Below are positions 35,931 through 44,871 of a stretch of 64,000 bases of DNA, in pieces. Position numbers and translations under genes: made by a program. Source of the DNA: an uncultured Flavobacteriaceae bacterium (GTDB lineage: Bacteria; Bacteroidota; Bacteroidia; Flavobacteriales; Flavobacteriaceae); assembly GCA_937944485.1 (NCBI GenBank), contig CALDYU010000022.1:89942-153941 (forward strand), in the 5' to 3' direction. The notes under the pieces were generated by a model that worked only from the letters and a program-made list of their open reading frames with translations, was not told where the DNA came from and did not search any database. Position 1 is the stretch's first letter, and each line of letters opens with the position of its first letter.

Positions 35931-36791
35931 TTACTGCGATAATTGCCTTTTGACCTTATTCTTGCCAAAACCTTGTAATGCAGAAACAGGAATAGCAATT
36001 CTTTTATCTTCACATAAATTAGTAACATAATCAACAACAATATTGTTGAATATTTGAGGCTGTTCAACATTCACCACATGACCACAGTGTTCTATTATTA
36101 GAAGACTCGATGCGGTATGCATTTGAACCACTTTCTTTACCGCTGGCAAAAAAAGATAATCTTCTCCGCCCATCACATACAAGGTTGGAATTTTTATATC
36201 AGCTGATCTAAAAAACCGAAGTAATGGGTTAATTTCAGAGGTTAATTTAAACCATCTTATAAATTCTTTCTGATATAACTTCTTCGCCTCTCGCACAAAA
36301 AGTAATCGCGATTCTCTATGATTATGATGAGGCATAATGACAAAAGCGAAAAACTTGTAGAGCCACAAATAGGGAATAATCGATTTAAAAATAATTCCTA
36401 AACGCATTAAAATTTGTGATCTAACATCAAGTTTCAAAATGGCTCCTCCCATTATCATACTTTCAACCATTTCTGGTTTACGTTCTGCCAAATTGCGAAT
36501 TAAGATAGTACCTAAAGAAACACCTATAAAATGAGATTTATCAATATTTAAATGCTGTAAAACCTCAATAATATCATCTGTAATAGAATCAAATGTATAT
36601 TTTTCGTCAAAAGCACTTTTTAGTGAAGGTTTTGAATTTCCATGTCCGCGGAGATCTAAAAGCAGAATATTAAAGTGTTTTCTAAACTCGCGTACTTGTT
36701 TATACCATATAGAAGAACTACCACCAGCACCATGAACAAATGTTACCCAGGTGGTCGTTTCTTGATGATGATATGTCGTATAATTCAACAA
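35931..36791 (-). CDS. Alpha/beta-hydrolase
   Basis: 286 aa. Oxyanion-hole motif HGAGGSSSIW, nucleophile elbow GVSLG (Ser near residue 92) and late catalytic His in EHCGHVVNVEQP give a complete triad frame. It is cytoplasmic, without a signal. The substrate is unknown; the fold covers esterases and C-C hydrolases. The start is TTG at 36791 (or the next codon, also TTG); no ATG precedes the domain and a stop lies just upstream. Confidence 0.88.
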   Translation of the reverse strand: MLNYTTYHHQETTTWVTFVHGAGGSSSIWYKQVREFRKHFNILLLDLRGHGNSKPSLKSAFDEKYTFDSITDDIIEVLQHLNIDKSHFIGVSLGTILIRNLAERKPEMVESMIMGGAILKLDVRSQILMRLGIIFKSIIPYLWLYKFFAFVIMPHHNHRESRLLFVREAKKLYQKEFIRWFKLTSEINPLLRFFRSADIKIPTLYVMGGEDYLFLPAVKKVVQMHTASSLLIIEHCGHVVNVEQPQIFNNIVVDYVTNLCEDKRIAIPVSALQGFGKNKVKRQLSQ

Positions 36792-36986
36792 AGTACCTGT
36801 CTTTTACTATTGTAAAGCTTCGCAATGTATTAAACTTTTGAAGTATACGAACCTTTTATCGAAATATTTAACAGCATCAACCGATTATACTATATAAGAT
36901 GCTTTCTTATTACTATTCAGATAACATCACATCTAATTTTTGCAGAGGTTTGACGATTAGTTACGTCCAAAAATGCAAGTTGAGCG

Positions 36987-36994
36987 TATATTTG
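36987..36994 (+). promoter_or_regulatory. -7 box before the 62-aa gene
   Basis: TATATTTG fits TAnnTTTG and ends 19 bases before the ATG at 37014, which supports that short gene being expressed. Confidence 0.4.
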
Positions 36995-37013
36995 GTAGAA
37001 CAACGTTTAAATT

Positions 37014-37202
37014 ATGGAAAAGCAATATTGTAGAGTAGGTGCTGTGACACCTTTAAGTAACGGCCAACAGGCTGTGCATCTTTTGGAATATCAATACCAA
37101 AATTTTATGGAAAGAGCATCAAGTATTAATGATGCAAATTTGGTGGAATATTTTGAGGTAAAAGCTCAGAAAATTAAAAAAACCCTTGAGAGTTTAGTAT
37201 AA
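37014..37202 (+). CDS. Small protein of unknown function
   Basis: 62 aa, starting MEKQYCRVGAVTPLSNGQQA and ending in a charged helix (YFEVKAQKIKKTLESLV). No signal or membrane segment, so cytoplasmic. A -7 box directly upstream and normal codon use support it. It is convergent with pyrF, nine bases apart. I do not recognise the family. Confidence 0.6.
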   Translation: MEKQYCRVGAVTPLSNGQQAVHLLEYQYQNFMERASSINDANLVEYFEVKAQKIKKTLESLV

Positions 37203-37211
37203 ATTATTGAA

Positions 37212-38024
37212 TTAGCCCAACGTCTCCCTCATTTGGGTTTGAATTTTCTTTGCACTTTTAGCTGCCGCGTCGGCAAAGTCCTTTTTATTAGAAGCGTATA
37301 TAATTCCCCTCGACGAATTTATGAGGAGACCCACATTTGAATTCATTCCGTATTTACAAACTTCTTCTAAACTACCTCCTTGTGCACCAACACCTGGCAC
37401 CAATAAAAAATTGTCTGGTACGATTTCCCGTATTTTTGTCAAGTGAGTAGCTTTTGTTGCACCAACGACGTACATTAAGTTTTCTGCATTCTGATACGTT
37501 TTTGAAGTTTCTAAAACCACTTTGTATAATTCCTTCCCCGAAATATCTTTAGTCTGAAAATCAAATGCACCTGTATTAGAGGTCAACGCCAATAATATGG
37601 TATGCTTATTTTCAAAAGCTAAAAAAGGTTCAATAGAATCTTGTCCCATATAAGGAGCTATCGTAACCGAATCAAAAGCGAGGTTTTCAAAAAAAGCTTT
37701 GGCATAGCGCGTAGCAGTATTACCAATATCGCCGCGTTTCGCATCAGCTATTGTAAATTGCTCAGGGTAGTTGCTATTCAAGTACTGAATAGTTTTCTGC
37801 AAAGCCTTCCAGCCTTCTATACCATAGGCCTCATAAAACGCTGTATTTGGCTTATAAGCAACACATAAATGATGCGTCGCATCAATAATTGCCTTATTAA
37901 AAGCAAAAATTGGATCTTCCTCTTCGAGTAAATGCGTTGGAATTTTATCCAAATCGGTATCGAGCCCTATGCACAAAAAGGATTTTTTTTTACGAATTTG
38001 GGCTACTAGTTTTTGAGTTGTCAT
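37212..38024 (-). CDS. pyrF: Orotidine 5'-phosphate decarboxylase
   Basis: 270 aa, last step of UMP synthesis. The catalytic Lys-Asp pair is in [15 protein letters not shown] near residue 90; the phosphate-binding loop [13 protein letters not shown] follows near 190. The length and motifs are those of the longer (type 2) bacterial form. It lies in a row with a lipoprotein gene and prfA on the same strand; the prfA-pyrF neighbourhood is common in flavobacteria. Confidence 0.96.
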   Translation of the reverse strand: MTTQKLVAQIRKKKSFLCIGLDTDLDKIPTHLLEEEDPIFAFNKAIIDATHHLCVAYKPNTAFYEAYGIEGWKALQKTIQYLNSNYPEQFTIADAKRGDIGNTATRYAKAFFENLAFDSVTIAPYMGQDSIEPFLAFENKHTILLALTSNTGAFDFQTKDISGKELYKVVLETSKTYQNAENLMYVVGATKATHLTKIREIVPDNFLLVPGVGAQGGSLEEVCKYGMNSNVGLLINSSRGIIYASNKKDFADAAAKSAKKIQTQMRETLG

Positions 38025-38039
38025 TCAATTGAAGTAAAG

Positions 38040-38624
38040 TTAATTGAGCCAATAATTAATACTGAACTCCGTACGATCATTAGCTAATTTGTAGTCCATA
38101 TAAAAATTTTCATAAACTCTTTCATCCATGAAATTCCCATAATAGTAATTTTCATTTTCCTTTGTAATTGAAACTTTATTACCTTCAATTACTTCTTTTA
38201 TCACACCACCTTGAAATTCATCAAGCAAAGAAGTAATCCATATGATTTTTTCAAAAACGAAGTCTTTTTCTTTACTAAATTCTAACACTTCATTTCTAAT
38301 AAAGGTAGCAGAAAGTTCATAGTGATCACATCCTCCTCTAGTAATTGCTAATTCCCAACCACCTAGCTCAGGAAAATGGGCTGTCTTTGATTCAGCGTCC
38401 CAAACGTAACCCTCTAATTCTTGAATTCCTTCTAAAAAATCACTGGTTTGGGTAGATTGATCAAAAATACAATCTTCTTTAGTAGTGATTTCTTGCACAA
38501 CCGAAGCTTCCATATTAGCATTCTCAATGCCGTTATTAGGCGTTCCAATATATTTGCAATTGACTAATACAAACAACAAGGGAAAAGTCAAAAAACGGTA
38601 GCATTGGTACTTTTTCCCATTCAT
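38040..38624 (-). CDS. Lipoprotein of unknown function
   Basis: 194 aa. N-terminal signal with lipobox (LLFVLVNCKYIG). The body is beta-strand rich and acidic with two other Cys residues (DCIFDQ, GGCDHYE). It starts one base after the prfA stop and ends 15 bases before pyrF, so it is in that operon. I do not recognise the family. Confidence 0.7.
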   Translation of the reverse strand: MNGKKYQCYRFLTFPLLFVLVNCKYIGTPNNGIENANMEASVVQEITTKEDCIFDQSTQTSDFLEGIQELEGYVWDAESKTAHFPELGGWELAITRGGCDHYELSATFIRNEVLEFSKEKDFVFEKIIWITSLLDEFQGGVIKEVIEGNKVSITKENENYYYGNFMDERVYENFYMDYKLANDRTEFSINYWLN

Positions 38625-38625
38625 A

Positions 38626-39702
38626 TTAAAAAATCTCTGAAGCTTCCTTCAATTTCTCAGTGTTTTCTACCAATCGCAATTCTTCAATAATTTTTTGAAT
38701 ATCACCGTTAATAATATTCTGCAGATCGTAAAGTGTAAGTCCGATACGATGGTCTGTCACTCTACCCTGCGCATAGTTATAGGTGCGGATTTTAGCCGAA
38801 CGGTCACCACTGCTCACTTGCGAATTTCGTTTTGCAGCATCTTCTTCTTGTTTTTTGGCTAATTCTAAATCATACAAACGCGAACGAAGTACGCGAAAAG
38901 CTTTGTCTTTGTTCTTATGCTGCGACTTTTGATCTTGGCATTGTGCTACCAAACCAGTTGGAATATGAGTTAGGCGAACTGCAGAATAAGTTGTATTCAC
39001 CGATTGCCCCCCCGGACCGGAAGAACAGAAAAAGTCAATGCGAACATCTTTAGGGTCTATTTGCACATCAAAATCCTCAGCTTCAGGTAAAACCATTACC
39101 GTGGCGGCACTGGTATGCACTCTACCTTGTGTTTCTGTTTGAGGTACTCGTTGCACGCGGTGTACACCCGCTTCAAACTTCAAAGTACCGTATACATCTT
39201 TGCCAGTCACTTCAAATTGAATTTCTTTATATCCTCCGCTCGTACCTTCACTCAAATCGATCACATTGGTTTTCCAACCTCTTGATTCGCAGTATTTGGT
39301 ATACATGCGAAACAAATCTCCAGCGAATATACTAGCCTCATCACCACCAGTACCCGCACGAATTTCAACAACAACATCTTTAGCATCTTCAGGATCTTTA
39401 GGAATCAGCATAAATTTGATTTCCTCCTCAAGTTGCGGAATTGCTTCTTTGGCCTCATCTAACTGCATTTTAGCCATTTCAATCATCTCGGCATCGCTAC
39501 CATCAGCAATAATCTCTTCTGCTTCTTTAATATTACTAGTCAACCCTATATACAAATCGCGCTTCGCCACCAAATCCTTAAGATCGCTATATTCTTTCGT
39601 CAATTGCACATAACGTTTTTGGTCTGCAATAATATCAGGCTGTATAATAAGGTCTGAAACCTCATCAAAACGTTGTTTTACAATATTTAATTTGTCTATC
39701 AT
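38626..39702 (-). CDS. prfA: Peptide chain release factor 1
   Basis: 358 aa. The GGQ loop [16 protein letters not shown] (near residue 230) triggers peptide release; the stop-codon recognition region [19 protein letters not shown] precedes it. RF1 reads UAA and UAG. The N-terminal coiled-coil domain is complete. First gene of a unit with the lipoprotein and pyrF. Confidence 0.97.
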   Translation of the reverse strand: MIDKLNIVKQRFDEVSDLIIQPDIIADQKRYVQLTKEYSDLKDLVAKRDLYIGLTSNIKEAEEIIADGSDAEMIEMAKMQLDEAKEAIPQLEEEIKFMLIPKDPEDAKDVVVEIRAGTGGDEASIFAGDLFRMYTKYCESRGWKTNVIDLSEGTSGGYKEIQFEVTGKDVYGTLKFEAGVHRVQRVPQTETQGRVHTSAATVMVLPEAEDFDVQIDPKDVRIDFFCSSGPGGQSVNTTYSAVRLTHIPTGLVAQCQDQKSQHKNKDKAFRVLRSRLYDLELAKKQEEDAAKRNSQVSSGDRSAKIRTYNYAQGRVTDHRIGLTLYDLQNIINGDIQKIIEELRLVENTEKLKEASEIF

Positions 39703-39734
39703 TTTCGTTCCACTCTAGTGCAGCGAATTTACGA

Positions 39735-39742
39735 TAAATTTG
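39735..39742 (+). promoter_or_regulatory. -7 box before the small ABC cassette
   Basis: TAAATTTG fits TAnnTTTG, 27 bases before the ATG at 39770. No TTTG at -33 is seen. Confidence 0.35.
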
Positions 39743-39769
39743 TACATTTAAATATATTCAAGCTACCAG

Positions 39770-40072
39770 ATGCCTTCTGTATTACTTCGAAAAAAACTAT
39801 TACTAGTCCTCTATTTTTACAAAACCTATTTTCTAACGAGCTTTCTTATTACGCTGGGAATTTGGTTTGTAAAAAAAGAAATAGCAATCGTCTTAGGTAT
39901 TAAATTTATGTTTTTTGCCCTCTTATGGGCTTTTTACTCAACTACTGCTGCCAAGAAAAAATTAATTTTTTATAAGAATTTCGGCATTTCAGCAGTCTTT
40001 CTTTTTTTAAGCTGTTTTTTTATCGACTCCCTTTTTACTGGTGTTCTAATTTTAATACAGCAATTCATTTGA
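39770..40072 (+). CDS. Small membrane protein, partner of the following ATPase
   Basis: 100 aa with about three membrane helices (YFLTSFLITLGIWFV, FMFFALLWAFYS, ISAVFLFLSCFFIDSLFTG). It is divergent from prfA. Its stop TGA overlaps the start of the ATPase gene (TTGA), so the two are coupled in translation. I do not recognise the family; it could be a very small membrane partner of the ATPase. Confidence 0.65.
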   Translation: MPSVLLRKKLLLVLYFYKTYFLTSFLITLGIWFVKKEIAIVLGIKFMFFALLWAFYSTTAAKKKLIFYKNFGISAVFLFLSCFFIDSLFTGVLILIQQFI

Positions 40073-40719
40073 TACTAGAAATCGACAGTGTTGAACTTAA
40101 TTTTGATCAAAAGAAAATTCTATACGGCATTTACTTAAAAGGGGAGACGGGTAAAGTTACTGGTCTTTTAGGACCCAATGGTTGTGGAAAAACCAGCCTT
40201 CTTCGCATACTATTTGGCGATCTTCAGCCGAAATATAAAAACATAAGAATAAATAGTAAACACCAAAGTAAACCTCTTTTTAAAACGAATCAGATTGCCT
40301 ATTTACCGCAACACAAATTGCTACCTGATGCTATGTCAATTAAAAAAGCCTTTTTGTTTTTTAAGGTGAGTTGGACAGGTTTTATCGAACACTTTGAAAC
40401 ATTTGCAATACACTATAATACAAAAATAAATAAGGTGTCATCAGGCGAACGTCGCGTTATGGAGACCTATCTTATTCTGAATTCTAGAAACAAAATACTA
40501 ATACTCGATGAACCATTTTCATTTATTACTCCCATTTATGTAGAGAAATTCAAAAAACTAATTCAAGAAAGAAAAAAGGATTGCCTTATTATTATCACAG
40601 ACCACTTCTACCGTGATATTCTCGAAGTCAGTGATTGTCTCTATTATTTAAAAAATGGATCTGCAAAAAAGATAACATCAAAACAGGAGCTAGAACAAGA
40701 AGGGTATCTTACTACTTAA
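40069..40719 (+). CDS. ABC transporter-type ATPase
   Basis: 216 aa. Walker A LLGPNGCGKTS, Q-loop AYLPQHKLLP, a signature-like VSSGERRVMET, Walker B ILILDEPFS and switch ITDHFYRD are all visible. It starts with TTG (no ATG in reach) overlapping the previous stop. The only nearby membrane partner is the 100-aa protein upstream, which is unusually small for a permease. The substrate is unknown. Confidence 0.85.
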   Translation: MILEIDSVELNFDQKKILYGIYLKGETGKVTGLLGPNGCGKTSLLRILFGDLQPKYKNIRINSKHQSKPLFKTNQIAYLPQHKLLPDAMSIKKAFLFFKVSWTGFIEHFETFAIHYNTKINKVSSGERRVMETYLILNSRNKILILDEPFSFITPIYVEKFKKLIQERKKDCLIIITDHFYRDILEVSDCLYYLKNGSAKKITSKQELEQEGYLTT

Positions 40720-40803
40720 TTATACTTCTTTCGTACCTCTACTAGTATTTCTATTCACATTACATTCTTGTATTCGCGAATTTAATACCTGTATTCTATT
40801 TCC

Positions 40804-42117
40804 TTAATTTATTACAAAATTAAACCCAGCAGTTATGATACTTGAACTGAATGCAGAATTTCTATCGTATTTATAATATTTTAAATCTATACGCTTTAAA
40901 CCTAACTTCCAAAGATGCATTTTAGTAAAGATATCAGTATAAGAAACTCCAAAACCGAACTGATTGGCTGTATATTCTGAGAGATCATAATCAGAAGTAT
41001 AAAATTCGGCCGTGGAAAGGTTTTGATTCGCTGGAGCAAAATAATCTGCCGTGGATTGATTATAAAATCTATAGGATGGATAAAGCGTAAATTTATCCGT
41101 AATCTTAATAGGTACTTCAATACTGGTGGTATGCGAACCTATTCCCCAATCATCAAAATAATAACGGTAAAAAGTTCGCAGGCTAACAACTTCATTGAGA
41201 TACCAATTTAGTCGACCACCAAGAGCCACCTTGAATCGCGATTCTGGCAATCGTTCAATATCATCTGCTAACTGAAAATTATCAATAAACGAATCTGCTA
41301 TATCGCTAAAATAGACTCTTTGAAAAGGTGTAGATAACAAGCCTTTTTGCTGAATAAAATCTAGACTTAAAGCAGCTTGTACATTTTTATGTAAAATCTG
41401 AGAAAAGCCAAAGCCCAAAGCATAAGAATTTCTGCCTTCATCGTTAAATTCAGTGAAATTAGGATTGTAATTGGTATTTCCAGTTATTTCACTAGGTCTA
41501 AATGAACCAATACCATTCGTGGCAAATGGGCGTAATTCAATTGGGTAAATCGCATTCCATTTGTCAATATATACATTCGCATTTACGCTGAATTCCGTAT
41601 TCTTTTCATTAAAGAGTTTGGTATACGAACCACCGGCACCCACAGAAAAATAATCGTATTCTGCAGCCACCGAAAAATTGGCGGACCAAATATCATTTCT
41701 ATCATCAGAATTGTGACTGTATGAACCGGAAAGACTCGCCCAAGTATCTGCTCTCGAAGCACCAGAGCTTGCAACAAAGGGGTCAGCAGGTTGCCCACCA
41801 TCGAACGGATTAACATTACTTGAGGAGGCAGATGTATAGGCCGATACCCCAGCATCTATTGTAAGAATATCATCATCGTTTAAGGGTATAGAAACTACAA
41901 ATGTGCCTGTAACATCTGTAAGCTCTTCAGTTCCAATTCCCCCACTAACGGCAGCATTAGTGCCATCTTGACTATAATAGCTTGTTAGAAAATCTACTTC
42001 TGTGGTTTCTAATACCCGCTTCTTATAAACCTTTGTAGAGTCTTGTTTTTGTTCGGCAAACCCCACTATAGAAGACAGTAAAAAAGTTATTGCGAAAAAA
42101 TAGTTCATTATTTTCAT
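40804..42117 (-). CDS. DUF3570 outer-membrane protein of the ApbE cluster
   Basis: 437 aa. Signal peptide (1-22, ending GFAEQ), then a beta-rich barrel-like body ending ITAGFNFVIN. It fits DUF3570. Residues 117-121 read SSGAS, close to the [ST]GA[ST] sequence on which ApbE enzymes place FMN; this is a lead only. It is the last gene of an operon with DUF4266, two ApbE genes, a thioredoxin and a Rieske protein. Likely role: surface part of an electron-transfer system. Confidence 0.8.
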   Translation of the reverse strand: MKIMNYFFAITFLLSSIVGFAEQKQDSTKVYKKRVLETTEVDFLTSYYSQDGTNAAVSGGIGTEELTDVTGTFVVSIPLNDDDILTIDAGVSAYTSASSSNVNPFDGGQPADPFVASSGASRADTWASLSGSYSHNSDDRNDIWSANFSVAAEYDYFSVGAGGSYTKLFNEKNTEFSVNANVYIDKWNAIYPIELRPFATNGIGSFRPSEITGNTNYNPNFTEFNDEGRNSYALGFGFSQILHKNVQAALSLDFIQQKGLLSTPFQRVYFSDIADSFIDNFQLADDIERLPESRFKVALGGRLNWYLNEVVSLRTFYRYYFDDWGIGSHTTSIEVPIKITDKFTLYPSYRFYNQSTADYFAPANQNLSTAEFYTSDYDLSEYTANQFGFGVSYTDIFTKMHLWKLGLKRIDLKYYKYDRNSAFSSSIITAGFNFVIN

Positions 42118-42140
42118 TCAACAGATATTCTTATTCTTTT

Positions 42141-42353
42141 TTAATTACAACCGCAGCCTCCGCCTGTTTTTCCTCCATTGGCACCCACAGCTGCTTCTCT
42201 ATACGAATGCATCGTTGTAACATTACGATCGCATGGTTTGTCTGCCAGCACCATATCCGGGTCGTTAATATTCACTTTTTCGTATTCTTTTACGACTACA
42301 CAACTGCTACAAAAACCTGTTAGCAATACGAACATTACTATTTTTTTGATCAT
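42141..42353 (-). CDS. DUF4266 small lipoprotein with Cys-rich tail
   Basis: 70 aa. The lipobox (LLTGFCSSC) makes it a lipoprotein of about 50 residues. It contains INDPDMVLADKPCDRNV and a C-terminal Gly/Cys tail KTGGGCGCN. DUF4266 proteins are found with ApbE in Bacteroidota and Proteobacteria, as I recall. The tail could hold a metal, heme or thiol link. It overlaps the upstream ApbE gene by ATGA. Confidence 0.8.
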   Translation of the reverse strand: MIKKIVMFVLLTGFCSSCVVVKEYEKVNINDPDMVLADKPCDRNVTTMHSYREAAVGANGGKTGGGCGCN

Positions 42354-43330
42354 ATTTTATCTATTACTATATGTTTCGATTTCGAAATATTGCCTTTATC
42401 ATCGATAATTATACATGCTACATTTGGTAATTGGTTGATACGATCTAAACCAGTTTCTATTCCCATAACGAATACTGAAGTCGCAAGGGCATCGGCAAGT
42501 TCAGCTTTAGGAGCAAATACGGTTACACTAATAATTCCGCTAGAGGGATACCCCGTTCTTGGGTCTATTATATGCGAATATCGCTTGTCACCAAAAACTA
42601 CATATTTTTCATAATTACCCGAGGTCACTACGGCACCGTTGGTAATAGGCAATATCGCAAAAACCTTATTCTTGTTTAACGGATTCGTAATTGCAACTTT
42701 CCATTCGGTTCCGTTGGGTTGAGTACCCCATGTATTCATATCTCCTGAGGCATTAATAATACCTGCAGATACTCCATTTTTAATTAATAGCGCTTTGGCT
42801 TTATCTGCTGCATAGCCCTTTCCGATGGCACCAAAACCAATCTTCATGCCTTTCAACTTTAAGAAAATTGTATGTTCGACTTTATCTAAAACTATATTTT
42901 CATAACCTACTTTAGCAACTGAAGCGCTTATATCTTTTTCAGAAGGCATCCTAGTCATACTACCATCAAACCGCCAGATGTTATCCATAGAAGCATAACT
43001 AATATCAAAGGCACCATCTGTTAATTGAGAAATGCCTAGGGCATTCTGTACAAGTAAAAAAAGTTCTGGAGCCACTTTTACGGCTTTAATACCTGCATTT
43101 CTATTAATTTCAGAAGTTTGCGAATTTGCATCCCAAGAAGAAATTAATTTTTCAATTCTAATGATTTCCCCAATGGCTAAATCTATTTGTTTATTCGCTG
43201 CAATCGAATCTTCACCGACAAGGGTAATGTCAAAGCGACTCCCCATTAACTTCAGCGATCTGGTATAGGACTGTTGCCCAGAACAAATCATTACACTTAC
43301 TAATAACAATGAAGTAAGAATTGTTTTCAA
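42350..43330 (-). CDS. apbE: FAD:protein FMN transferase, copy 1
   Basis: 326 aa with signal peptide (MKTILTSLLLVSVMICSGQ). ApbE enzymes cut FAD and attach FMN to Ser/Thr of exported proteins. Visible motifs: LMGSRFDITLV, GFGAIGKGYAADKAKALL, INASGDMNTWG and SHIIDPRTGYPSSG near the C-terminus, with FAD/magnesium residues. The start is TTG at 43330, right after the thioredoxin stop (TAATTTG); it gives a normal signal peptide. Paralogue of the gene at 43855. Confidence 0.92.
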   Translation of the reverse strand: MKTILTSLLLVSVMICSGQQSYTRSLKLMGSRFDITLVGEDSIAANKQIDLAIGEIIRIEKLISSWDANSQTSEINRNAGIKAVKVAPELFLLVQNALGISQLTDGAFDISYASMDNIWRFDGSMTRMPSEKDISASVAKVGYENIVLDKVEHTIFLKLKGMKIGFGAIGKGYAADKAKALLIKNGVSAGIINASGDMNTWGTQPNGTEWKVAITNPLNKNKVFAILPITNGAVVTSGNYEKYVVFGDKRYSHIIDPRTGYPSSGIISVTVFAPKAELADALATSVFVMGIETGLDRINQLPNVACIIIDDKGNISKSKHIVIDKI

Positions 43331-43331
43331 A

Positions 43332-43772
43332 TTACTTTAGAAATGCGTTTAATTCCTCAATATAAGATTGGGGCGTCATTTTTTTATAACTAGTTTCACC
43401 AAGAACGGCCCCCATATTATTTAGAACAACTACAAATGGAAAAACCCCACGTTTGTTATAGCGCTCGGCCAAATTGGCATTAGCCATTGTTTGCTTTTCT
43501 GATAAAGCATTTTTCTTTTTTCGAGGAAAATCAGCTTGAAGCATTACATAGTGCTTTGCAGCATATTTCTTAAAAGTGTCCGTACTCCAAACTTCATGAT
43601 CTAATTTAATACAAGGCGCACACCAATCAGATCCTTGAAAAACTAAAATTATTGGTTTCGCTTCAGCATTAGCAATTTCCTTAGCTTTTTCAAAATCTGT
43701 TAACCATTCTTGTCCAAACAAAGAAGAGAAAGACAAAAAAGTCAAACTTAAAACTAGTAGTGCTTTTTTCAT
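43332..43772 (-). CDS. Exported thioredoxin-like protein
   Basis: 146 aa with signal peptide (1-21, LFGQ). The redox motif is CAPC in SDWCAPCIKLDHEVW; this is a thioredoxin-fold disulfide reductase of the periplasm, related to DsbD-gamma/thioredoxin_7 proteins. It lies between two apbE genes and could keep Cys residues of DUF4266 or the Rieske protein reduced. The ApbE copy 1 gene follows after one base. Confidence 0.88.
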   Translation of the reverse strand: MKKALLVLSLTFLSFSSLFGQEWLTDFEKAKEIANAEAKPIILVFQGSDWCAPCIKLDHEVWSTDTFKKYAAKHYVMLQADFPRKKKNALSEKQTMANANLAERYNKRGVFPFVVVLNNMGAVLGETSYKKMTPQSYIEELNAFLK

Positions 43773-43854
43773 AAGAGGATACTGTTACTCATTTTTTTAA
43801 AAGGCAATTACATAATGTGTTTATACGATCAATTCATGATAAGCTCTGTAAAAA

Positions 43855-44853
43855 TCACTGAGGTTCTTGATCTAAAAATATTCCGTCGCTCTTATACATT
43901 TGATTTTTATCATCAAACAAAATAAGTTCGACTCCATCTAATTGATTAATTAAAAAAGGACCTTTTTCGGTTCCCATAATAAAAATGGCGGTTGCTAGTG
44001 CATCACAAAGTTCAGCACTTTTAGCAAATACAGATACTTGTCGTACCCCAGATGACGGGTACCCAGTTCTCGGGTCAATGATATGTGAATATTGTGTTCC
44101 TCTGAAGGTAACGAATTTTTCATAATTACCAGACGTAGCCACTGATGATTCTACCAAAGGCAACCACGAAACTATTTTATCTTTTCTTAGAGGATTTACA
44201 ACACCTATAATCCATTTTTTTTTACTAACATCTGTTCCCCAAGTAGTAATATCACCAGCTGCATCAATGATCCCTCCAACTACTTGCTTTGATACCAAAA
44301 ATTCTTTGGCCTTATCTGCAGCGTAGCCCTTTCCAATGGCACCAAAAGAAATTTTCATTCCTTCTTCTTCTAAATATACGGTTTGATTTTTCTCATCTAA
44401 TCGTATATTTTCATACCCAACCTTAGCTACAGATGCTGATATTTCTTCAGCCGTTGGCATGGCTTTCATACTACCATCAAACTTCCAAATAGTATCCATA
44501 GAAGCAAAAGAAATATCAAAAGCACCATCAGTCAATTCTGAAATTTGCTTACACCTTTCAATCAATTTGAAAAGTTCTAAACTTACTTTTACAGGTTTAA
44601 TACCTGCATTTCTATTAATTAAGGAGGTTTCGGAATTTTCATCCCACGAAGAGATCATTTTTTCTACGCGTTCAATTTCCGAAATTGCCTCTTGAATATT
44701 AATTGCACCTATTTCTTCGTTTATCGAAACTACGGTGATACTAAATCGACTGCCCATCAATTCAAGTGTACGTTTCGAAGTAACAAAATCTGACTTTTGG
44801 GCGAGACTGCTGCTTAGTATAAAAAAGAAAACGATTGAGGCGATAGTTTTCAG
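43855..44853 (-). CDS. apbE: FAD:protein FMN transferase, copy 2, apparent CTG start
   Basis: 332 aa if started at the CTG at 44853. The first in-frame ATG (at 44757) would begin at MGSRFSITVV and leave out the signal peptide, while the region upstream encodes KTIASIVFFFILSSSLAQK, a signal aligned with that of copy 1. A stop lies a few codons before, and no ATG, GTG or TTG falls between, so CTG is the only start that gives export. Same catalytic motifs as copy 1 (SFGAIGKGYAADKAKE, SHIIDPRTGYPSSG). It starts 18 bases after the Rieske stop. A sequencing error is the alternative. Confidence 0.85.
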   Translation of the reverse strand: MKTIASIVFFFILSSSLAQKSDFVTSKRTLELMGSRFSITVVSINEEIGAINIQEAISEIERVEKMISSWDENSETSLINRNAGIKPVKVSLELFKLIERCKQISELTDGAFDISFASMDTIWKFDGSMKAMPTAEEISASVAKVGYENIRLDEKNQTVYLEEEGMKISFGAIGKGYAADKAKEFLVSKQVVGGIIDAAGDITTWGTDVSKKKWIIGVVNPLRKDKIVSWLPLVESSVATSGNYEKFVTFRGTQYSHIIDPRTGYPSSGVRQVSVFAKSAELCDALATAIFIMGTEKGPFLINQLDGVELILFDDKNQMYKSDGIFLDQEPQ

Positions 44854-44871
44854 AACGACATAGTTTAAAAA

